Source: Bovifimicola sp964595785 | GTDB taxonomy: Bacteria; Bacillota; Clostridia; Lachnospirales; Lachnospiraceae | Reading direction: 5' to 3' | NCBI GenBank assembly: GCA_964595785.1 | Contig: CAZQRO010000111.1 | Coordinates: 1 to 5,450 of the forward strand | Length of the DNA stretch: 5,450 nucleotides | In this document: in pieces, positions 1-5,446 of the stretch | How positions within the stretch are numbered: position 1 is the stretch's first letter | How the letters are laid out: each line of letters begins with the position of its first letter | Made by a program: the position numbers and the translations under genes | Notes under the pieces: generated by a model | Told to the model about the DNA's origin: nothing | Databases searched by the model: none | Seen by the model: only the letters and a program-made list of their open reading frames with translations

Positions 1-829
1 TAATTATAGATAATATTTGAATCAGAGTTGAAACAATATTATGTCTGAAGGTGATTTCCGTATGCCCTAAACCGTTAATTGTACTAGATAAGGTTGAAGT
101 AATATATATAAATGGACATATTAATCCTAAACTGCTTATAAATCCACCCGAGCCGCTATTAAAGAGCAATGCATCAATTTCATTACCATATCTTGCAAAT
201 ATGCCAAGACATAAAATTCCGAATATCGAACTGAAATATATGGCTTTTTCAGTGGCATATTTAATTTTTGAATTATTATTATTGCTTTCAGCCTCAGACA
301 CAGTTGGAAGTAATAATAATGACATGGAATTAACGATTGCACTTGGAAACATAATGAGTGGAAGAACAAGTCCGAGAAGTATACCATATATACTTAAGGA
401 TTCCGATGATGTGTATCCATATATAATAAGTGTACTTGGAATAAGAATACTTTGTATACTCTGTAAAATGCTTAACATCAATTTATTTAGAGTAAGAGGC
501 AGGGACAGTGTAAATATTTCTTTTGAAATAGATTTAATCTTTTTGCAAAAAAAATTGTATTTGAAAAATTTGCAAAAAGGTTTCTTTATATTAAAGATAC
601 AATATAAGGCAGAAGATATTTCAAATCCAATAGTACATAGTGAATAACATACTATCTGAACAGGAAAAATTAATTGATAAATGCCAAGTCCTTCTGCACC
701 AATTTTGCCTGTTAGGAATATTCTAAAGAAAAAGCCGATTATTCTTGTAATAAATCCTGCAGCGGTTAATATAATGGTTCCTTTAATTACACTACTTTTA
801 ATTATTGTATTTAAAGTTATTTTATTCAT
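1..829 (-). CDS. SpoVB-like polysaccharide/lipid flippase (MOP superfamily), partial at left edge, apparent internal deletion
   Basis: Reading the minus strand from ATG at 829 gives 276 open codons that run off the left edge. Residues 17-56 (GTIILTAAGF, TRIIGFFFRIF, IGAEGLGIYQLIFP) are the classic N-terminus of stage V sporulation protein B and related flippases. Residues 104-276 match the second half of the family: TLSLPLTLNK at 107-116, LSIYGILLGLVLP at 145-157, FPSAIVNSMSLLLLPTVSEAE at 161-181, INGLGHT at 251-257. Family members are usually about 500-550 residues with 14 helices; here the TM2 end (IGF, 67-69) passes directly into what looks like TM6 (EISSALYCIFNIKK, 70-83), so about 140-150 residues are missing without loss of frame. 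The start is forced: an in-frame TAA lies two codons upstream. No clear Shine-Dalgarno sequence precedes it. Such proteins move lipid-linked precursors across the membrane, SpoVB in spore cortex synthesis. With TM3-TM5 missing, function is doubtful and this may be a decaying gene. The family is confident; the deletion is judged from memory of the family, not from an alignment. Confidence 0.85.
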   Translation of the reverse strand, partial: MNKITLNTIIKSSVIKGTIILTAAGFITRIIGFFFRIFLTGKIGAEGLGIYQLIFPVQIVCYSLCTIGFEISSALYCIFNIKKPFCKFFKYNFFCKKIKSISKEIFTLSLPLTLNKLMLSILQSIQSILIPSTLIIYGYTSSESLSIYGILLGLVLPLIMFPSAIVNSMSLLLLPTVSEAESNNNNSKIKYATEKAIYFSSIFGILCLGIFARYGNEIDALLFNSGSGGFISSLGLICPFIYITSTLSSTINGLGHTEITFRHNIVSTLIQILSII

Positions 830-852
830 TATTTACCGGGATACTTTTTAAA

Positions 853-881
853 ATTATATGCAGCATTTATTTCAGGTATTC
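853..881 (-). promoter_or_regulatory. Candidate sporulation SigE-type promoter of the SpoVB-like gene
   Basis: On the minus strand, GAATACC (875-881) is followed after 14 bases by CATATAAT (853-860). This resembles the SigE consensus as I remember it (kmATATT, 14-15 bases, CATACAhT): 7 of 8 positions at -10 and 5 of 7 at -35. spoVB of Bacillus subtilis is a mother-cell gene under SigE, so the match makes sense. The last six bases also read TATAAT, so a SigA promoter is possible, but nothing like TTGACA lies 16-18 bases upstream. The predicted transcript would have a leader of only about 17 bases. Confidence 0.4.
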
Positions 882-884
882 TAA

Positions 885-892
885 AGAGGGGG
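885..892 (+). promoter_or_regulatory. Ribosome binding site of the cysteine desulfurase gene
   Basis: AGAGGGGG lies 7 bases before the ATG at 900 and fixes that start over the in-frame ATG at 909, which would be 16 bases away. I found no convincing SigA promoter for this gene in the short divergent gap; the best -35-like element (TTTACC at 832-837) has no matching -10. Its promoter may lie inside the flippase gene. Confidence 0.75.
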
Positions 893-899
893 ATGTTAA

Positions 900-2066
900 A
901 TGATTTATATGGATAATGCTGCAACAACAAAAACAAGAAAAGAAGTAGTTGATGAAATGTTAAAATATTTCACAATTCTATATGGAAATCCATCGAGTAT
1001 TTATGAATTTGCCGGAAAAAGCAGAAGTGCTATGGAAGAAGCAAGAAATATTATCGCAGAGACAATTAACGCAGAGAATGATGAGATTTATTTCACATCA
1101 GGAGGGACAGAGTCAGATAATTGGGCATTGAGGACCGTATCAAAGTCATATAAGAATAAAGGCAGACATATAATTACATCCAAAATTGAACATCCTGCAA
1201 TATTAAAAACTGCAAAAAATCTAGAAGATTTGGGATATAGAATTTCATATATTGACGTTGACGAATATGGTATGATAAAATTGCAACAGCTTATCAAGGA
1301 GATTACTGATGAAACAATATTAGTATCAATTATGATGGCTAACAATGAAATCGGGACAATAGAACCAATAATGGAGATTGGCGAAATATGCCGTGATTAT
1401 GATATATTATTTCATACAGATGCGGTTCAGGCATATGGACAGATTCCAATTGATGTGAAGAAAATGAAAATTGATTTATTAAGTGCAAGTGCACATAAGT
1501 TTCATGGACCAAAAGGAATTGGGTTCTTATATATAAATGACAGAGTTGAAACAGTTCCCCTGCTTTTTGGTGGTGGACAGGAAAAGGGACTGAGGTCGGG
1601 AACACAGAATATTCCTTCAATTATTGGAATGGCTAAAGCAGCAGAGATAGCATATGAAGAAATTTCTAATCATATTAGTTCTGAAAGTAAATTAAGAGAC
1701 TATTTTATTAACAGGGTACTTAATGAGATTCCATATTCCAGATTAAATGGAAGCAGATTAAAAAGATTGCCGGGAAATGTTAATTTTTCTTTTCAATTTG
1801 TAGAAGCTTCTGAGTTATTAGCATTAATGGATATGAAAGAGATATGTGCATCAAGTGGTTCTGCCTGCTCTAGCAGCAGCAGAAATCCGTCACATGTACT
1901 TATTTCGATTGGATTACCGGAAGACTTAGCATATTCTTCAATAAGATTTACATTGTCTGAAGAGACCACAAAAAATGAGATAGATTTTGTGGTAGATAAC
2001 ATTAAAGAATTTATCAAGGAATTAAGACAAAATTCATCGGATTATTTACTTTGTTTTACAAAATAA
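900..2066 (+). CDS. Cysteine desulfurase, IscS/NifS group I (YrvO-like), partner of MnmA
   Basis: This 388-residue PLP enzyme removes sulfur from L-cysteine to give alanine and an enzyme-bound persulfide. All family landmarks are present: MDNAATT at 4-10, YGNPSS near 28-33, TSGGTESDNWAL near 66-77, His98 in SKIEHPAI (the His that stacks on PLP in IscS), NNEIGTIEP, HTDAVQAYGQ, and the PLP lysine K200 in SAHKFHGPKG. The catalytic loop SSGSACSSSS has C323 as the persulfide-carrying cysteine; C316 just before it is commonly seen in the family. The long loop with SGSAC and PSHVL marks group I (IscS/NifS) rather than SufS. Length is normal. The next gene is mnmA, 85 bases downstream, with no iscU/nifU scaffold between them. 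That arrangement is known from yrvO-trmU in B. subtilis, where the desulfurase supplies sulfur for tRNA thiolation. A general IscS role is also possible. The enzyme class is near certain; the dedicated role is inferred from context. Confidence 0.95.
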   Translation: MIYMDNAATTKTRKEVVDEMLKYFTILYGNPSSIYEFAGKSRSAMEEARNIIAETINAENDEIYFTSGGTESDNWALRTVSKSYKNKGRHIITSKIEHPAILKTAKNLEDLGYRISYIDVDEYGMIKLQQLIKEITDETILVSIMMANNEIGTIEPIMEIGEICRDYDILFHTDAVQAYGQIPIDVKKMKIDLLSASAHKFHGPKGIGFLYINDRVETVPLLFGGGQEKGLRSGTQNIPSIIGMAKAAEIAYEEISNHISSESKLRDYFINRVLNEIPYSRLNGSRLKRLPGNVNFSFQFVEASELLALMDMKEICASSGSACSSSSRNPSHVLISIGLPEDLAYSSIRFTLSEETTKNEIDFVVDNIKEFIKELRQNSSDYLLCFTK

Positions 2067-2083
2067 TAAAAAAATTGTATAAT
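2055..2083 (+). promoter_or_regulatory. SigA promoter of mnmA, overlapping the desulfurase stop
   Basis: TTTACA (2055-2060), a 17-base spacer and a perfect TATAAT (2078-2083) form a strong vegetative promoter. The -35 box codes for the last residues of the desulfurase and the spacer contains its stop codon. Transcription would start near 2090, so mnmA and the Cache gene can be made independently of the desulfurase. Confidence 0.75.
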
Positions 2084-2099
2084 GTAAGTTGCCGAAAAG

Positions 2100-2121
2100 A
2101 ACAAGTGTAAAAACACTTGTT
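2100..2121 (+). repeat. Perfect inverted repeat / hairpin in the mnmA leader
   Basis: AACAAGTGT (2100-2108) and ACACTTGTT (2113-2121) are perfect complements of 9 bp around an AAAA loop. The hairpin would sit about 10-31 bases into the predicted mnmA transcript. The plus-strand tail (TTAATATAAT) has no proper U-tract, so it is at best a weak terminator for the upstream gene or an attenuator. It could also be a 5' stabilising stem or a DNA operator. In the minus direction the stem is followed by CTTTTC, but no minus-strand gene ends here. The structure is certain; its role is unknown. Confidence 0.6.
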
Positions 2122-2151
2122 TAATATAATATAGAAAGTAGTATATAAAAT

Positions 2152-3249
2152 ATGGAAATAATAAAGAAAAATAAGAAAGTTGTTGTGGGAATGTCTGGTG
2201 GTGTAGATTCATCAGTTGCAGCATATCTTTTAAAACAGGAGGGATATGATGTTGTGGGTGTAACTATGCAGATTTGGCAGGAGGATAAGGACTATGATGC
2301 CTCAGCGGAAAGTGGCTGCTGTGGATTGAGCGCTGTAGATGATGCACGGCGAGTTGCCTCAATGCTTGATATTCCATATTATGTAATGAATTTCAGAAGT
2401 GAGTTTAATGAAAAAGTCATTAAATATTTTATTAATGAATATATTGCAGGAAGAACACCTAATCCGTGTATCGCATGTAATCGCTATGTAAAATGGGAAT
2501 CGTTATTGCAAAGGTCTATAGAAATAGGTGCTGATTATATTGCAACCGGACATTATGCCAGAATAGAAAAACTTCCTAATAACAGATATGCCATAAGAAA
2601 TTCTGTTACAGCTGCTAAAGACCAGACATATGCACTTTATAATCTCACACAGTATCAGTTAGAGCATACGCTTATGCCGGTTGGAGATTATACTAAAGAT
2701 GAAATAAGAAATATTGCTGCACAGATAGGTTTAAATGTTGCAAAGAAACCGGACAGTATGGAGATATGCTTTGTTCCGGATGATGATTATTCCGGGTTTA
2801 TCAATAAGAATACAGACAAAAAAATAATACCCGGAAATTTTGTAGATATGAAGGGAAATGTTATTGGAATGCACAAAGGAATTACTAATTATACAGTTGG
2901 ACAACGAAAAGGATTGAATTTATCGATGGGACATCCTGTTTTTGTAACGGAGATAAGACCTGATACAAATGAAGTTGTAATTGGGGAAAACGTTGATGTA
3001 TTAAAATATCGTCTTGTTGCTGATAATATTAATTATATGGCATACGAAGATATTGATGAAAATAAGGAATATGTTGCAAAAATCAGATATAATCATAAAG
3101 GTACAAAATGTCATGTTAAAAAAGCCGGAGATAATATAGAGTGCATTTTTGAAGAACCTGTAAGAGCGGTTACACCGGGGCAGGCATTAGTAGTTTATGA
3201 CAGGGAATATGTGGCATTTGGCGGAACAATCTTAAGAGGTATGGATTAA
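2152..3249 (+). CDS. mnmA: tRNA-specific 2-thiouridylase MnmA (TrmU)
   Basis: This 365-residue enzyme adenylates wobble uridine 34 of Lys, Glu and Gln tRNAs and replaces its 2-oxygen with sulfur. The PP-loop motif SGGVDSS is at 15-21. The first catalytic cysteine is C109 in NPCIACNRYVKW (E. coli C102) and the second is C206 in MEICFVPDDDY (E. coli C199). HYARIE, AAKDQTYALYNL and HKGITNYTVGQRKGLN are the usual central motifs, and VTPGQALVVYDREYVAFGG closes the C-terminal beta-barrel, so the gene is complete at normal length. C56-C57 (GCCGLSAVDDARRVA) and C106, where E. coli has Asp99, are features I associate with clostridial MnmA. The chosen ATG gives the expected short lead-in (MEIIKKNKKVVVGMS). 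Its ribosome site is weak: AGAAAG is about 13 bases upstream. The cysteine desulfurase immediately upstream is the likely sulfur donor. The stop overlaps the ATG of the Cache gene (TAATG). Confidence 0.96.
   Translation: MEIIKKNKKVVVGMSGGVDSSVAAYLLKQEGYDVVGVTMQIWQEDKDYDASAESGCCGLSAVDDARRVASMLDIPYYVMNFRSEFNEKVIKYFINEYIAGRTPNPCIACNRYVKWESLLQRSIEIGADYIATGHYARIEKLPNNRYAIRNSVTAAKDQTYALYNLTQYQLEHTLMPVGDYTKDEIRNIAAQIGLNVAKKPDSMEICFVPDDDYSGFINKNTDKKIIPGNFVDMKGNVIGMHKGITNYTVGQRKGLNLSMGHPVFVTEIRPDTNEVVIGENVDVLKYRLVADNINYMAYEDIDENKEYVAKIRYNHKGTKCHVKKAGDNIECIFEEPVRAVTPGQALVVYDREYVAFGGTILRGMD
3235..3239 (+). promoter_or_regulatory. Ribosome binding site of the Cache-domain gene, inside the mnmA 3' end
   Basis: AGAGG lies 9 bases before the ATG at 3249, within the last codons of mnmA. 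Together with the TAATG overlap this points to translational coupling of the two genes on one transcript. Confidence 0.65.
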
Positions 3250-4304
3250 TGAAAAAAGAACATATAGAAAAAATAAAAGAAACAAAAGGTAAAATTAATT
3301 TTAAAAATATAAAAGATGGTATTTTAGATTTCAGTAAATTACTGTGGGCGTGTATAACATATAAAGTTATTTTATTAGTAATAGCAGCAATTTATATAGC
3401 ATATTCATTTACAGGTTTCAGGTCAGGAGTCCAAAGACAGATTAATATAAATACTAAGACATATCTTTCTTCTATGGTGTCTGAAAGTCTTGAAAGAATA
3501 AGACTTAAGATAAATGATGAGTATAGCGTTCTAAAGACCTTAACATTACTCTATGATGAAAATGATGAAATAGATATAGAGATGACAGAAAGTATGTTAG
3601 AAAAAGCAGCAGAGGCTCATGATTTTGTTGGAATGGATTTGGTTTCAACTACAAAGGAAGGCATACTTACCATTGGAAAAAATGTAAATTATGATAAAGA
3701 AGAATTTCTGGATAATATTTTACAAGGAAATAATTCCGTTTCCACAATAATTTCAGATGAAAATGCGGGAATAGAATACATTTGTCTTGGTGTACCTATA
3801 TATAAAAATGAAAAGATTATTGGTGCATTGATTTGTGATTATGACATACAGGAATTTACGGAAATACTTGACACATCATCCTTTGAAAAACTCGGAACGA
3901 CTTTTATATCACAAGAAAACGGAATACTTGTAGCAAGACCGGAATCTGTGGGTGAGAATACAAATTTATTCATTTTATTAGATTCTATAAATATTAAAAA
4001 TGAGAAATCAATTAAAAAATTGAAAAAAAGTATAAAGAACGGACGTTCAGGCATTATTACATATGGAGATGGAAAACATAAGAGATACATTTGTTATAAT
4101 GTTGTACCGGATACAAACTGGTATGCTGTATCAATTGTTTCAGCTGGAACAATTGAACCGATAACAAAGAAAGTATCATCAAGAGCATATGATTTTGCAG
4201 TAAAACTTAGTATAGTGTTTGTTATTTATATTGCCATAACAATGACAATGGATATCAAAATGGTTAAAAGAAAAAAAGTGTCACAAAGGAGTGACACTGA
4301 TTAG
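3249..4304 (+). CDS. Membrane protein with extracellular Cache-like sensor domain and no output domain
   Basis: This 351-residue protein has a basic cytoplasmic N-terminus (1-30), a membrane helix at about 31-55 (LLWACITYKVILLVIAAIYI), a large extracellular region (about 57-312), a second helix at about 316-334 (FAVKLSIVFVIYIAITMTM) and a 17-residue charged tail. The extracellular part reads as a double-Cache (dCache_1-like) ligand-sensing domain: DLVSTTKEGILTIG from 130, ISQENGILVARPE from 220, and the distal end GRSGIITYGDGKHKRYICYN followed by VVPDTNWYAVSIV at 265-297. In related proteins the second helix leads into HAMP, GGDEF, histidine kinase or methyl-accepting domains; here there is none. 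The gene overlaps the mnmA stop by one base, with a ribosome site in mnmA. Its last codons lie inside a hairpin that terminates the opposing gene. It could be a naturally solo Cache sensor acting through a partner, or the remnant of a longer receptor. The topology is confident, the Cache call fairly so, and the ligand is unknown. Confidence 0.75.
   Translation: MKKEHIEKIKETKGKINFKNIKDGILDFSKLLWACITYKVILLVIAAIYIAYSFTGFRSGVQRQININTKTYLSSMVSESLERIRLKINDEYSVLKTLTLLYDENDEIDIEMTESMLEKAAEAHDFVGMDLVSTTKEGILTIGKNVNYDKEEFLDNILQGNNSVSTIISDENAGIEYICLGVPIYKNEKIIGALICDYDIQEFTEILDTSSFEKLGTTFISQENGILVARPESVGENTNLFILLDSINIKNEKSIKKLKKSIKNGRSGIITYGDGKHKRYICYNVVPDTNWYAVSIVSAGTIEPITKKVSSRAYDFAVKLSIVFVIYIAITMTMDIKMVKRKKVSQRSDTD
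4266..4298 (-). terminator. Rho-independent terminator of the histidinol-phosphatase gene, inside the Cache gene's last codons
   Basis: AGTGTCAC (4277-4284) and GTGACACT (4291-4298) form a perfect 8-bp stem with a 6-base loop. Read on the minus strand, the stem is followed by six T, a C and four T, a textbook intrinsic terminator 36 bases beyond the stop of the minus-strand gene. Read on the plus strand, the stem is followed by GATTAGTTGT, without a U-tract, so stopping of the Cache transcript here would be weak. The stem codes for roughly residues 343-350 of the Cache protein. Confidence 0.8.
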
Positions 4305-4334
4305 TTGTAAAATATATAATTGCAAAATAAGCAG

Positions 4335-5147
4335 TTAAAAAAGTTTTATAAATTCAGGTTTGCGGTTTTTAAATTGAGTATAGTATTTGAAACCGCAGAC
4401 CTTTAATATTTCAAGAGCCTTGTCAAAATTATAGGCAATGTGTTTAGGATAATGTGCATCTGAGCCTAGAGTGATAATTTCACCACCTAATTTATGATAT
4501 CTTTTTATTATTTCTAAACGTGGATTGGGATTGCTTAGACCTGAACGAAAACCGCTTGTATTAATCTCGATACCTTTTCCGTTGGTAATAAGATTAATGA
4601 GAATTTCATCAATAACAGATGAATAATCTGACAGGATATAGTTTTTGTCCTTATTTGGTGAATATCTTACAACATAGTCAAGATGACCATATACATCAAA
4701 ATTCCGGCAGCTTTTTAAATTAGTAAGTATTGATTCAAAATATTCCATGAAAGCCTGATAATCTGTTTTATTATAGAAATATTCAGGATAATAAGGATCA
4801 ATCCCATTGATGAGATGAGAAGAGCCGATAACAAAATCATAATCATGTCTGTTAATAAAATCATAAAGGCGTTTTGCTTTACCAGGCTCAAGTCCTGTTT
4901 CAATGCCTATGCGGATATCAAGTTTATCAATATATTTATTTTTCAATTCTAAAAGATAATTAAAATATTTATCATTATCTAATTCAAATCGTATACCGTC
5001 TTCTATATAATCAAAATCCAGATGATCAGTAATACAGATAGAACAAAGTCCTTTTTCGATGGCTGTCTGAACAATAGTGTCAGGAGAAGCATTACTGTCA
5101 CCTGAAAAAAAAGTATGAATATGGTAGTCAGCAAGATTTGTAGTCAT
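4335..5147 (-). CDS. Histidinol-phosphatase, PHP family (HisJ/HisK type)
   Basis: This 270-residue PHP-family metal hydrolase would dephosphorylate L-histidinol phosphate to histidinol, the penultimate reaction of histidine biosynthesis. The metal ligands can be read in order: H9 and H11 in DYHIHTFFSGDS, H42 in ITDHLDF, E83 in GIETGLEPG, H111 in GSSHLINGIDPYY, H155 in VYGHLDYVVRYS, and D230 and H232 in GSDAHYPKHIAYNF. NTSGFRSGLSNPNPRLEIIKRY is also typical of the HisJ subfamily, and length matches it (about 260-280). The start at 5147 is preferred because AAAGGA (5157-5162) lies 9 bases upstream and the protein then begins just before the first metal motif. A longer reading to 5216 adds 23 hydrophobic residues without a ribosome site. 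No other his genes are visible. The gene converges on the Cache gene with a 30-base gap. A PHP phosphoesterase of other specificity remains possible. Confidence 0.9.
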   Translation of the reverse strand: MTTNLADYHIHTFFSGDSNASPDTIVQTAIEKGLCSICITDHLDFDYIEDGIRFELDNDKYFNYLLELKNKYIDKLDIRIGIETGLEPGKAKRLYDFINRHDYDFVIGSSHLINGIDPYYPEYFYNKTDYQAFMEYFESILTNLKSCRNFDVYGHLDYVVRYSPNKDKNYILSDYSSVIDEILINLITNGKGIEINTSGFRSGLSNPNPRLEIIKRYHKLGGEIITLGSDAHYPKHIAYNFDKALEILKVCGFKYYTQFKNRKPEFIKLF

Positions 5148-5156
5148 TTTAATCAG

Positions 5157-5162
5157 TCCTTT
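5157..5162 (-). promoter_or_regulatory. Ribosome binding site fixing the histidinol-phosphatase start
   Basis: AAAGGA on the minus strand, 9 bases before the ATG at 5147, selects this start over the upstream in-frame ATG at 5216, which has no comparable site. Confidence 0.65.
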
Positions 5163-5206
5163 AATTAATATCTTTAATAAACAAATTCTAAGTAAGTACA
5201 ATTTCA

Positions 5207-5217
5207 ATTTTAGCATA
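5207..5217 (-). promoter_or_regulatory. Candidate extended -10 promoter of the histidinol-phosphatase gene
   Basis: TATGCTAAAAT on the minus strand has the TGn extension directly before a TAAAAT -10 box (5 of 6 to consensus). No TTGACA-like -35 is present at the right distance, which extended -10 promoters can tolerate. The leader would be about 55 bases. Confidence 0.35.
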
Positions 5218-5317
5218 AAACAAAAAAATATGCGATAGAAAAGTGTATTTATAATATGACAGGGTAATACTAACTAAAAGAAAAAACATATATTTCGAAA
5301 ATTTGGTAAAAATATGC

Positions 5318-5346
5318 TTGATATTTTTAGACAAATTAGGTACAAT
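5318..5346 (+). promoter_or_regulatory. SigA promoter of the gene starting at 5447
   Basis: TTGATA (5318-5323), a 17-base spacer and TACAAT (5341-5346) each match consensus at 5 of 6 positions. The start point would be near 5353, giving a leader of about 95 bases before the strong ribosome site. It is the best promoter in the 5148-5446 gap. Confidence 0.7.
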
Positions 5347-5356
5347 ACACCTAGGT
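5337..5356 (+). promoter_or_regulatory. Candidate operator: TAGGT/ACCTA inverted repeats over the -10 and start site
   Basis: TAGGT (5337-5341) faces ACCTA (5349-5353) across 7 bases, spanning the -10 box; ACCTAGGT (5349-5356) is itself a perfect palindrome at the predicted start site. A further ACCTA lies at 5385-5389 in the leader. The placement suits a repressor site, but I recognise no known regulator box. Confidence 0.3.
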
Positions 5357-5405
5357 TAAATTTTGCAAAGGGTGGTAGTTTGTCACCTAACGTCAAATTT
5401 TTAAC
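5355..5405 (+). other. Structured leader of the gene at 5447, function unknown
   Basis: GTTAAA (5355-5360) can pair with TTTAAC (5400-5405) and TTTG (5362-5365) with CAAA (5394-5397), enclosing a small GGTG (5371-5374) / CACC (5384-5387) hairpin. An alternative pairing of TAGGT (5352-5356) with ACCTA (5385-5389) would exclude these. It does not match any riboswitch consensus I can recall, and no U-tract terminator follows. The pairing is AT-rich and may be chance. Confidence 0.25.
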
Positions 5406-5431
5406 AATCTTATAAAATTATTTATAACTTT

Positions 5432-5437
5432 AGGAGG
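5432..5437 (+). promoter_or_regulatory. Strong ribosome binding site for the gene at the right edge
   Basis: A full AGGAGG lies 9 bases before the ATG at 5447. It is the best ribosome site in the window and suggests a highly translated product. Confidence 0.75.
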
Positions 5438-5446
5438 AACTTAAAA

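Noticed and set aside
542..578. Direct repeat TTTGCAAAAA at 542-551 and 569-578 as a deletion scar or mobile-element footprint
   Set aside because: The likely deletion junction is nearer 620-632, and a 10-mer of this composition is unsurprising here. It only gives a repeated FCK in the protein.
51..647. 198-codon plus-strand reading frame
   Set aside because: It is antisense to the SpoVB-like gene, whose conserved motifs read clearly on the minus strand; the plus-strand product resembles nothing and has no ribosome site.
2125..2130. Second TATAAT as another mnmA promoter
   Set aside because: No -35-like hexamer lies at 16-18 bases upstream; the leader hairpin occupies that position.
5148..5216. 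Upstream ATG at 5216 extending the histidinol-phosphatase by 23 residues
   Set aside because: The extension lies before the usual family start, lacks a ribosome site and overlaps the candidate -10 box; the ATG at 5147 has AAAGGA at 9 bases.
5250..5255. TATAAT in the right-hand intergenic region as a plus-strand promoter
   Set aside because: No matching -35 and no gene start at a sensible distance; the 5318-5346 promoter explains the downstream gene better.
5355..5405. Known riboswitch in the leader of the gene at 5447
   Set aside because: GCAAAG briefly suggested a c-di-GMP-I aptamer, but the rest of the consensus is absent, and no other class I know fits.
5314..5415. 33-codon plus-strand reading frame (MLDIFRQIRYN...)
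   Set aside because: It overlaps the core promoter at 5318-5346, has no ribosome site and would start upstream of the predicted transcript start.
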